NCBI RefSeq assembly: GCF_938040765.1
Contig: NZ_CALIAA010000044.1
Coordinates: forward strand, 1-6,888
Source of the DNA: an uncultured Fretibacterium sp.
GTDB taxonomy: Bacteria > Synergistota > Synergistia > Synergistales > Aminobacteriaceae
Direction of reading: 5' to 3'
Length of the DNA stretch: 6,888 nucleotides
A program made the translations under genes and the position numbers. A model generated the notes under the pieces. It worked only from the letters and a program-made list of their open reading frames with translations, ran no database searches and was not told the DNA's origin. This document shows, piece by piece, positions 1 to 6,888 of the stretch. Positions within the stretch are counted from its first letter, which is position 1; each line of letters begins with the position of its first letter.

Positions 1-1113
<1,113 letters not shown>

Positions 1114-1114
1114 G

Positions 1115-3532
1115 GTGGCGACGAAGATCGCGGTGGTAGCCTCCCAGGATCCGGAGACCCCGGAGGAGGGGATCTGTCCCGTTCTTCCCGTTCGGGACAT
1201 GGTCCTCTTTCCGGGGATCATCATACCCCTCTTCGTGGGGCGTCCCCGATCCATACGGGCTATGGAATCCGCCCTTCTCCAAGACAAGAAGGTCTTCGTG
1301 GCGGCCCAGACGGACAACGGGACCGAGGACCCGGAGATCGGCGACCTTTACAAGGTGGGGACCCTCTGCAACGTCCTTCAGGTGGTGCGCGTCCCGGACG
1401 GGACGACCAAGGTTCTGGTCGAGGGCATAGCCCGGATGAGGGTTCGGGAATACCGGCTGGACAAGGACATCCTGACGGCGCACGTGGTCCCTATGCCCTG
1501 GATTCAGGCGGAATCGGCAAATCTGGAGCCCTGGAGGCGGCGCGTCCTCGGCAGCTTCGAGCGCTACAACACCCTGCAGCCCCGCATCCCGAGCGAGGTG
1601 ATGGCCTCCATTGCGGAGCTGAACGATCTGGGGCAGCTCATCAATCTGATCGGCTCGCACATATCCGTGAAGCTGGAGGAGCGCCAGGCCCTTCTGGAGC
1701 TTCAGGACGTCGAGGAGGCCCTGTCCTTCCTGCTGCGTCTCCTGACGGAGGAGATCGACATCCTCGAGCTGGAGCACGACATTCAGGACCGCGTGCGTTC
1801 CGTCGTCGACAAGCAGCAGAAGGAATACTACCTGCGGGAACAGCTGCGCATCATTCAGAACGAGCTCGGCCAGGAGCAGGAGGGGGAGGAGGAGCTTCGC
1901 TACGCGGAGAGGGTGGACGCCTCCCTGATGAGCGACGAGGCGCGGGACAAGGCGAAGCGGGAGATCGCCCGGCTCTCCAGGATGTCTCCGATCTCGCCGG
2001 AGGCCGCAGTGGTCCGCAGCTATCTGGACTGGCTTCTGGACATGCCGTGGGGCATAAGGACCGAGGAGAACGAGAACATCGCCAGGGCGGAGAAAATCCT
2101 GGACCGGGACCATTACGGCATGCGCAAGGTGAAGGACCGCGTCCTGGAGTTCCTGGCCGTCCGGCGGCGCGCCGGGACGGACATGAAGGGGCAGATCATC
2201 TGCTTCGTCGGCCCTCCTGGGGTGGGGAAGACCTCTTTGGGGCGCTCCATCGCGGATTCCCTGAACCGGCGCTTCGTCAACGTCTCCCTGGGGGGCGTCC
2301 GGGACGAGGCCGAGATCCGCGGACACCGCCGAACCTATATCGGGTCCCTCCCGGGCCGGATCATCCAGAAGCTGGCGAGGGCGGGCAGCTGCAATCCCGT
2401 CGTCCTGCTGGACGAGATCGACAAGCTGGGGAACGATTTCCGGGGCGACCCGGCCTCTGCGTTGCTGGAGGTCCTGGACCCGCAGCAGAACAGCACCTTC
2501 ACCGACCACTACCTCGAGGTCCCCTTCGACCTGAGCGAGGTGCTCTTCATCACCACGGCCAACGTCACCCACACGATTCCCAGGCCCCTTCTGGATCGCA
2601 TGGAGGTGATCCCCCTTCCGGGATACCTCGCCGAGGAGAAGCTGCAGATCGCGATGCGCTACCTCGTTCCGAGGATCTTGAAGGAGCACGGCCTGAAGCG
2701 GTCCGAGGTGAAGATCCCGGTTCCCGTGGTCAAAAAGGTGATCGCCTCCTACACGCGCGAGGCCGGCGTCCGCGGGCTGGACCGTGCCCTGTCGACGGTG
2801 GCGCGCAAGATCACGCGCCGTCTCGTCGAGGCCAAAGACAAGTCCGAGCCCCTCGCTCTTCCGGTGGGGGTCAGGGTAGGGGACCTCAAGGACTACCTAG
2901 GCCCCCCAAAGCTCTACGACCTTTCCGTCCCGAAGACCCCCGAGAGGGGGAACGTCGTCGGTCTGGCCTGGACGGAGGCGGGCGGCGACGTCCTGCTCAT
3001 CGAGGCCGTGACAATGAGGGGAAAGGGGGAGCTGGTCCTCACCGGAAACCTCGGCGACGTGATGCAGGAGTCCGCCCGGGCGGCCGTGAGCTACCTGCGG
3101 TCCGAGAGCGAGGCCCTCGGGATAGGGGAGTTCGACTGGAAGAGCGTGGACATCCATATCCACGTCCCCGAGGGGGCCGTTCCGAAGGACGGGCCCTCGG
3201 CCGGAATCACGATGGCCACGGCGATCCTGTCGGCGGTCAGCGGCCGCCGCGTCCGCCCGGGCATCGCCATGACGGGCGAGATATCCCTGAGGGGCAAGGT
3301 CCTTCCCGTCGGGGGCATTCGGGAGAAGATCCTCGCCGCCCGGCGCCATGGGGTTCTGCACATCGTTCTGCCCGCGGCCAATCGTGTGGACGTCGAGGAG
3401 ATCCCCGAGGAATATACCGATGGAATGCGCTTCGACTATGCCGAGGAGGTCCTGACGGTCCTCGAAAAGGGGTTGGAGAAGCCGGGTAAAACCGAAATGG
3501 AGAAAACCGATGCTCTGGAAGGCGTCTCTTGA
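1115..3532 (+). CDS. lon: ATP-dependent Lon protease (LonA type)
   Basis: Lon is a cytoplasmic homo-oligomeric AAA+ serine protease that degrades misfolded and selected regulatory proteins. From GTG 1115 it has 805 aa (E. coli Lon has 784). The N-terminal LON substrate-binding domain begins with LPVRDMVLFPG (about 24-34) and runs to about 210. A charged helical region follows, then the AAA module with Walker A GPPGVGKT at 366-373 and Walker B DE at 433-434. The C-terminal S16 protease domain has the PKDGPSAG motif with catalytic Ser695 and the GGIREK motif with catalytic Lys738; their 43-residue separation is the same as in E. coli Lon (S679/K722). With the N-terminal domain and no membrane segment between the Walker motifs, this is LonA rather than membrane-bound LonB. 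The start was chosen on SD spacing; TTG 1106 would add three residues and overlap clpX. The 3' end overlaps engB by 23 nt. No lonB lies between clpX and lon. Confidence 0.97.
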   Translation: MATKIAVVASQDPETPEEGICPVLPVRDMVLFPGIIIPLFVGRPRSIRAMESALLQDKKVFVAAQTDNGTEDPEIGDLYKVGTLCNVLQVVRVPDGTTKVLVEGIARMRVREYRLDKDILTAHVVPMPWIQAESANLEPWRRRVLGSFERYNTLQPRIPSEVMASIAELNDLGQLINLIGSHISVKLEERQALLELQDVEEALSFLLRLLTEEIDILELEHDIQDRVRSVVDKQQKEYYLREQLRIIQNELGQEQEGEEELRYAERVDASLMSDEARDKAKREIARLSRMSPISPEAAVVRSYLDWLLDMPWGIRTEENENIARAEKILDRDHYGMRKVKDRVLEFLAVRRRAGTDMKGQIICFVGPPGVGKTSLGRSIADSLNRRFVNVSLGGVRDEAEIRGHRRTYIGSLPGRIIQKLARAGSCNPVVLLDEIDKLGNDFRGDPASALLEVLDPQQNSTFTDHYLEVPFDLSEVLFITTANVTHTIPRPLLDRMEVIPLPGYLAEEKLQIAMRYLVPRILKEHGLKRSEVKIPVPVVKKVIASYTREAGVRGLDRALSTVARKITRRLVEAKDKSEPLALPVGVRVGDLKDYLGPPKLYDLSVPKTPERGNVVGLAWTEAGGDVLLIEAVTMRGKGELVLTGNLGDVMQESARAAVSYLRSESEALGIGEFDWKSVDIHIHVPEGAVPKDGPSAGITMATAILSAVSGRRVRPGIAMTGEISLRGKVLPVGGIREKILAARRHGVLHIVLPAANRVDVEEIPEEYTDGMRFDYAEEVLTVLEKGLEKPGKTEMEKTDALEGVS
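3499..3502 (+). promoter_or_regulatory. Shine-Dalgarno of engB, inside lon
   Basis: GGAG sits 7 nt before the ATG at 3510, in a locally A-rich stretch (about 3487-3507) that stands out from the GC-rich surroundings and should keep the ribosome site unstructured. It supports ATG 3510 over the later in-frame ATG at 3573. Confidence 0.6.
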
Positions 3533-4121
3533 GGCGACCTGTTTCTCCATCCCTCAGCTTCCGCCGGAGGGGATGCCGGAGGTCGCCGTCGCCGGCCGAT
3601 CGAACGTCGGGAAGTCGACGCTGATCAACGCGCTGCTGGGGACGAGGCTCGCCCACGTGGGGGCGACGCCGGGGAAGACCCGCAGCATCAACTTCTACTC
3701 CGTGCAGGCCTCGGCGCCGTTTCGCCTGGTCGACCTTCCGGGATACGGCTACGCGTCCCGGAGCAAGACAGAGCGAAACGAATGGTCCCGGTTGGTCGCA
3801 GCCTACGTCGAACGGAGGAGAACGCTGCGTCTCGTCTGCCATCTCGTGGACTTCCGGCACGGCCTCCTGGGGAATGACCGGGCCCTCCAGGAGTGGCTGA
3901 ACGAGTGCGGCAGGACGATGCTGGTGGTCTTCACCAAGGCGGACAAGATATCCAGAGGCCGGCATCGGGCCCTCCTGCAGGAGTACGTGCGGGGCGGCCT
4001 GATATCCGTCGACGTCCCCGTTATCACCTCGGGGGAGAACCGATCGGGGATCGAGGACCTGAGAAACTTCATCGGCCGTTTCCTGGGCGGTGCGGGGACG
4101 GAGGGCGACGGCCTCCGATGA
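3510..4121 (+). CDS. engB: Ribosome biogenesis GTP-binding protein EngB (YsxC/YihA)
   Basis: EngB is a TRAFAC-class GTPase needed in many bacteria for late assembly of the 50S ribosomal subunit. The 203-aa protein is of normal family length and has the expected G motifs: G1 GRSNVGKS at 29-36, G2 TPGKTRSINFY at 53-63, G3 DLPGYGYA at 75-82, and G4 TKAD at 142-145. G5 is less canonical, within the TSGENRSG stretch near residue 170. The roughly 28 residues before G1 match the lead length of B. subtilis YsxC, which supports this start. The gene overlaps the 3' end of lon by 23 nt in another frame and shares an ATGA with recX, so its translation is probably coupled on both sides. The clpX-lon-engB order is a known conserved neighbourhood in Firmicutes. 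The final residues are a non-conserved Gly-rich tail. Confidence 0.96.
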   Translation: MLWKASLEATCFSIPQLPPEGMPEVAVAGRSNVGKSTLINALLGTRLAHVGATPGKTRSINFYSVQASAPFRLVDLPGYGYASRSKTERNEWSRLVAAYVERRRTLRLVCHLVDFRHGLLGNDRALQEWLNECGRTMLVVFTKADKISRGRHRALLQEYVRGGLISVDVPVITSGENRSGIEDLRNFIGRFLGGAGTEGDGLR

Positions 4122-4573
4122 CGAGGCTGCGGGGAAAAAAGGAGCTCTCGTTGGAGGAGCATCGGCTCCGTTTTTTTCGGCTCCTCTCCCGTGCGCCCCG
4201 TCCGGAGCGGGAGGTCAGGGATCGTCTTGCCGGGCAGGGGGCCACGCCCGAGGAGACTCAGGCCCTGATTGCTGAATTTCGCGGGATGCGCCTCCTCGAC
4301 GACGCGCTCTACGCCTGCCTTTTCGTGGAGGGGCACGAAAGCTGGGGGGACGACCGGATCGTCCGCGAGCTCTCGCGGAGAGGGATAGCCCACCGGGACA
4401 TCGTCTCCGCCCTGGAGGGCCGGGACGAGGTGGCGCAGGCCCAGGCCCTCGCAGCGGGTTGGCTGGCCGGGGGGATGGAGACGGGACGGATCGTCGCCAG
4501 ACTCCGGCGCAGGGGATTTTCCGGCAGGACCATTCGTTCCGTCATCGAGGGGAAAGATGAGGTCCCCTGGTGA
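4118..4573 (+). CDS. recX: Regulatory protein RecX
   Basis: RecX binds RecA filaments and modulates, usually limits, RecA activity in recombination and the SOS response. The 151-aa product fits the family (E. coli RecX 166 aa) and shows its tandem three-helix repeats: one at about 24-65 containing the hallmark RLLDDALYA (58-66), a second at about 70-99 with WGDDRIVRELSRRGI (76-90), and a third at about 107-143 with RIVARLRRRGF. The ATG at 4118 overlaps the engB stop in an ATGA. A GGAGGG at 4100-4105 is 12 nt upstream, rather distant, so re-initiation after engB is likely. The frame stays open upstream to 3893, but that part lies inside engB and has no RecX similarity. recX is often next to recA; here it is in a proteolysis/ribosome-assembly operon instead. 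Its first 20 codons carry an A6 run, a nested palindrome and a T7 run. Confidence 0.9.
   Translation: MTRLRGKKELSLEEHRLRFFRLLSRAPRPEREVRDRLAGQGATPEETQALIAEFRGMRLLDDALYACLFVEGHESWGDDRIVRELSRRGIAHRDIVSALEGRDEVAQAQALAAGWLAGGMETGRIVARLRRRGFSGRTIRSVIEGKDEVPW
4135..4184 (+). terminator. Terminator-like nested palindrome within recX 5' coding region (candidate attenuator)
   Basis: GGAGC at 4156-4160 and GCTCC at 4165-4169 form a perfect 5-bp stem with the 4-nt loop ATCG, followed after one G by T7 (4171-4177), which is the form of a Rho-independent terminator. A second GGAGC (4141-4145) and a second GCTCC (4180-4184) are placed symmetrically around the same centre. A6 at 4135-4140 next to the outer GGAGC could pair with the T7, giving an alternative fold. 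The stem is short, so activity is uncertain, and coincidence within coding DNA is possible. Confidence 0.3.
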
Positions 4574-4598
4574 GGCCGACGATTCAGGAGTGCGCAGA

Positions 4599-4605
4599 GG
4601 GGAGG
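4599..4605 (+). promoter_or_regulatory. Strong Shine-Dalgarno of the amidohydrolase gene
   Basis: GGGGAGG, 8 nt before the ATG at 4614, is the strongest ribosome-binding site in the window. It fixes the start at 4614 rather than at the upstream in-frame ATG 4557, which lies inside recX and would add 19 residues unlike the family. It sits in the 40-nt recX-amidohydrolase gap, where I see no terminator or clear promoter. Confidence 0.75.
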
Positions 4606-4613
4606 CCGTCCGA

Positions 4614-5504
4614 ATGAAGACCGTCGATTTCCACGTTCACGTGTATCCTCCGGAGGTCATCCGGGATGCGGAGTCCCTGTCCCTGCGCGAGCCCTATTTC
4701 AATGCCCTGACCCATAACCGGGTGCACCGGTGGGCCATGCTCGAGGACCTGCTGGACCGTATGGAACGCGACGACGTCGAGCGTGCCGTCGTGGGCGGCT
4801 TCGCCTTTCGGGACCTGGGGCTCTGTAAGCTGTGCAACGACTACATCATCGAGGGTGTGAGGAAGCATCCCGACAGGCTGAGCGGCCTCTGTCTCGTGCC
4901 CCCTCTGGCAAGGGGGGCCTCCGAGGAGATCCTGCGCTGCGCCGATGCCGGCCTGGTTGGGGTCGGGGAGCTGTTTCCGGAGGGGCAGAACATCGACATC
5001 TCCGACCAGGAACAGACCTGGCGCCTGGCCGGCGTCCTGCACGAGGCCGGCCTGTTCGTGCTGTGGCACACGGCGGAGCCCGTCGGGCATGAATACGCGG
5101 GCAAGGGAAACGTCGGGCCCAGGGAGGCGGCTGCCTTTTGCAGGCATCACCCGGAGGTCCGGACGGTCTTCGCGCATCTGGGCGGAGGGCTGTGGCTGTA
5201 CGAACTGATGCCCGAGATGCGCCTTTACCTGACCCATGCCCGTTACGATCTGGCCGCGCTGCCCTGGCTCTATGAGCCCGCCGTCCTGCGAACGATCGTG
5301 GGGGCGGGGCTGACCCATAAGTTTCTGATGGGTACGGATTTCCCCATCCTGGACTCGTCCCGGTACGAGAGGATGTTCGCCGCCTCCGGGATAGGGGAGG
5401 AGGCCGCGGAGCGGATCGCGCGCCTCAACGCCCTGGACTTTCTCTCCTCCCTCTCTCCCTCTGGCAGAAGCAGGGGGGCCCTTGGCGGTTCCCCGTCCCG
5501 ATGA
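4614..5504 (+). CDS. Amidohydrolase family metal-dependent hydrolase (Amidohydro_2-like)
   Basis: This is a predicted cytoplasmic TIM-barrel enzyme of the amidohydrolase superfamily, most like the Amidohydro_2 (PF04909) group, whose members hydrolyse or decarboxylate small organic substrates with a bound metal ion. The 296-aa product opens with DFHVHVYP, giving the HxH metal pair H7/H9. Further likely active-site residues are E119 in GVGELFP, H152 in LWHT, H188 in FAHLGGG, and D242 in MGTDFP, in the order expected along the barrel. The substrate cannot be told from the sequence. There is no signal peptide. The last 20 or so residues (from about 277) are Ser/Gly/Arg-rich and look like a non-conserved extension beyond the normal LNALDFL end, running into the ATGA shared with the transporter gene. 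That overlap suggests the two products are made together and may act on related compounds, which is inference. Confidence 0.85.
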   Translation: MKTVDFHVHVYPPEVIRDAESLSLREPYFNALTHNRVHRWAMLEDLLDRMERDDVERAVVGGFAFRDLGLCKLCNDYIIEGVRKHPDRLSGLCLVPPLARGASEEILRCADAGLVGVGELFPEGQNIDISDQEQTWRLAGVLHEAGLFVLWHTAEPVGHEYAGKGNVGPREAAAFCRHHPEVRTVFAHLGGGLWLYELMPEMRLYLTHARYDLAALPWLYEPAVLRTIVGAGLTHKFLMGTDFPILDSSRYERMFAASGIGEEAAERIARLNALDFLSSLSPSGRSRGALGGSPSR

Positions 5505-6808
5505 TGTTTTCCGGGGAGACGTTCCGCTCTCTTCAATCCCGAAACTTCAGGCTGTTCATGACCAGTCAGGTCGTGTCCATGACCGGCATCTGGATGCAGC
5601 GTATGGCGACGGTCTGGCTGGTGCTCTCGCTGACGGACTCTCCCTTTCGGTCCAGCTCCAACGATTTTGCGAGCCAGATCCCGATCCTCGTCCTGGGCCT
5701 TTTCTCCGGGGCCCTGGTCGATCGCATCGACAAGAAGCACCTGATTCAGGCGACGCAGTTCATGCTCCTCCTTATCGCCCTGCTCATGGGGTTCCTGACC
5801 CTGTCCCAACGGGCGAGCTATCCGATTATCCTCATGGTCAGCATTCTTTTGGGTTCCATCAACGCCTTCGACATGCCCGCGAGACAGGCGTGCATCAGCC
5901 AGATGGTCGATTGTCCCGACTGTCTCGCCAATGCGATCGCCTTGAACTCGGCCGTGTTCAATCTATCGCGCGTCATCGGCCCCAGCGTTGCCGGGTTCAT
6001 CGTGGCGGCCGTAGGGGAGGGCTACTGCTTCCTGTTGACCGGTCTGGCCTTTCTGGCCCCCATCTACGCGCTCTTCATCATGCGGCTGCCGCCTCAGGCC
6101 CCTCCGGAAACACCTCGGCCGAGCGTGGTCCTCTCCATTCGGGAGGGGCTCGCCTACGTTAAGGAGAATCGCCACCTCGAGATCGTCCTTCTCCTGATGT
6201 GCGCCGTAAGTTTCCTGGGGATGCCCATCTACGTCACGTTTTCCGCCCTCGTGAAAATGGTCCTGAGGGAGGATGCCTCGCTCTTCGGGCTGATCCTGAG
6301 CGGCGTGGGGCTGGGGGCGCTCTCGTCCACGATGCGTATCGCCTCGGCCCGGAGCATCCGCGGATTTCCCGCCAGGATGTTCTGGGCCCTCATCGTCATG
6401 GGGGTGGGGCTCCTGTCCATGGCTCTGGTGCGGAACCGCTGGATTTTGCTGCCGATGTCCGCTCTGGTCGGCGGAGGGCTGGTCTACTCGACGACGGGCT
6501 GCAACACGATGCTCCAGTCCTTCATCTCAGACGATATGCGGGGACGGGTCATGAGCCTCTACGTCATGGCCTTCTCCGGATTCGCCCCCTTGGGCAGCCT
6601 CGCCGCGGGGGCGATCATGAGCCGTATCGGCGTGACCTGGTCCATCCTTTTCCAGGGGGCCGGGTGTTTCCTGACGGCGGCCGTCTTTCGGTGCTTCGTC
6701 AAGGTCCTGGACCGAAATATCCGGGCCCTCTACGGGGAAAAGGAAGAGGAAAGCGAGGGTGCGATTTCTGAGGGGAAATCCAAGAGCCTTGAAGCTCAAA
6801 ACATCTGA
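5501..6808 (+). CDS. MFS transporter, MFS_3 / EntS-like family
   Basis: This is a 435-aa predicted inner-membrane carrier of the major facilitator superfamily, closest to the MFS_3 (PF05977) group that includes the enterobactin exporter EntS. Evidence includes the N-terminal FRSLQSRNFRLF (8-19), WMQRMATVWLVLSLT (31-45), the loop 2-3 motif GALVDRIDKK (70-79), and the family signature FDMPARQA (123-130) followed by NAIALNSAVFNLSRVIGP (144-161). Many hydrophobic helices follow, with the usual 12-helix count likely, and then a charged cytoplasmic tail from about 405. Start ATG 5501 overlaps the amidohydrolase stop (ATGA); a second ATG at 5504 is equally possible. No good Shine-Dalgarno is visible, so translational coupling is likely. 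Most relatives are annotated as drug or siderophore exporters, but direction and substrate are unknown here. The start of TM2 has an unusual polar RSSSND run (50-55). Confidence 0.88.
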   Translation: MMFSGETFRSLQSRNFRLFMTSQVVSMTGIWMQRMATVWLVLSLTDSPFRSSSNDFASQIPILVLGLFSGALVDRIDKKHLIQATQFMLLLIALLMGFLTLSQRASYPIILMVSILLGSINAFDMPARQACISQMVDCPDCLANAIALNSAVFNLSRVIGPSVAGFIVAAVGEGYCFLLTGLAFLAPIYALFIMRLPPQAPPETPRPSVVLSIREGLAYVKENRHLEIVLLLMCAVSFLGMPIYVTFSALVKMVLREDASLFGLILSGVGLGALSSTMRIASARSIRGFPARMFWALIVMGVGLLSMALVRNRWILLPMSALVGGGLVYSTTGCNTMLQSFISDDMRGRVMSLYVMAFSGFAPLGSLAAGAIMSRIGVTWSILFQGAGCFLTAAVFRCFVKVLDRNIRALYGEKEEESEGAISEGKSKSLEAQNI

Positions 6809-6888
6809 CTTTTGAAAAACGACAACGACAGCGCATGATTTTCCGTTGGTTTTCGTGTTGGCTTTTGGATCTATATCAATGTCCTATA
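6809..6888 (+). other. AT-rich intergenic region after the MFS gene
   Basis: About 39% GC by my count, in sharp contrast to the GC-rich coding DNA. It holds an imperfect inverted repeat: GAAAA (6814-6818) and CAACG (6823-6827) against CGTTG (6844-6848) and TTTTC (6850-6854), with a 4x1 internal loop and a 16-nt apical loop. T-rich but interrupted sequence follows, so it is only a poor terminator candidate. TTGAAA at 6812-6817 with CATGAT 16 nt later is a weak promoter-like pair. The AT drop suggests the end of the operon and perhaps the promoter region of a gene beyond the window. Confidence 0.4.

Noticed and set aside
2047..3489. 480-codon + strand frame inside lon
   Set aside because: Out-of-frame translation of lon, dominated by Gly, Arg and Pro with no motif; the catalytic motifs lie in the lon frame.
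3893..4117. N-terminal extension of recX from ATG 3893
   Set aside because: It lies wholly inside engB in another frame, and RecX similarity begins only after ATG 4118.
4557..4613. Upstream start of the amidohydrolase at ATG 4557
   Set aside because: No good ribosome site, overlap with recX, and 19 unrelated residues; ATG 4614 has a strong SD at the correct distance and places the HxH motif near the N-terminus.
6784..6815. Small stems near the MFS stop (GAGC/GCTC at 6784-6797 and TCAAAA/TTTTGA at 6796-6815) as a terminator
   Set aside because: The first has 4 bp and no T-tract; the second is nearly all A-T and would be weak.
6835..6888. Short frame from ATG 6835 to the window end
   Set aside because: Only 18 codons visible, no Shine-Dalgarno, and AT-rich DNA; not enough to call a gene.

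Overview
The window is a compact, high-GC stretch of bacterial chromosome with six protein genes, all on the + strand and packed tightly: clpX (cut by the left edge), lon, engB (ysxC/yihA), recX, a metal-dependent amidohydrolase, and an MFS transporter of the EntS-like MFS_3 type. No rRNA, tRNA, CRISPR array, insertion sequence or integration site was seen. The only noncoding stretch of note is the last 80 bases, which are clearly more AT-rich than the rest.

Organism: coding GC is high, AGG is common for arginine, and GTG is used as a start. The order clpX-lon-engB follows the clpX-lon-ysxC order known from Firmicutes rather than the clpP-clpX-lon-hupB order of gammaproteobacteria. Together with the MFS_3 sequence this makes me think of Synergistota (Synergistia), but that is an impression and not a proof; another high-GC lineage is possible.

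Layout: 1-1113 clpX; 1115-3532 lon, one base after clpX; 3510-4121 engB, overlapping lon by 23 nt; 4118-4573 recX, sharing an ATGA with engB; then a 40-nt gap with a strong Shine-Dalgarno; 4614-5504 amidohydrolase; 5501-6808 MFS transporter, again through an ATGA overlap; 6809-6888 AT-rich intergenic DNA. There is no convincing terminator between the genes, so all six could be on one transcript. Functionally it falls into a housekeeping half (two AAA+ proteolysis machines, a 50S-assembly GTPase and the RecA modulator RecX) and a two-gene accessory module (hydrolase plus transporter).

I found no evidence of a new multi-gene system. The most unusual signals are two terminator-like hairpins inside coding sequence: a GC hairpin followed by T5 in the clpX linker (19-36), and a nested palindrome followed by T7 within the first 20 codons of recX (4135-4184), where an upstream A6-GGAGC could form a competing pairing. 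A polar Arg-Ser-Ser-Ser-Asn-Asp cluster in predicted TM2 of the transporter is also worth checking.
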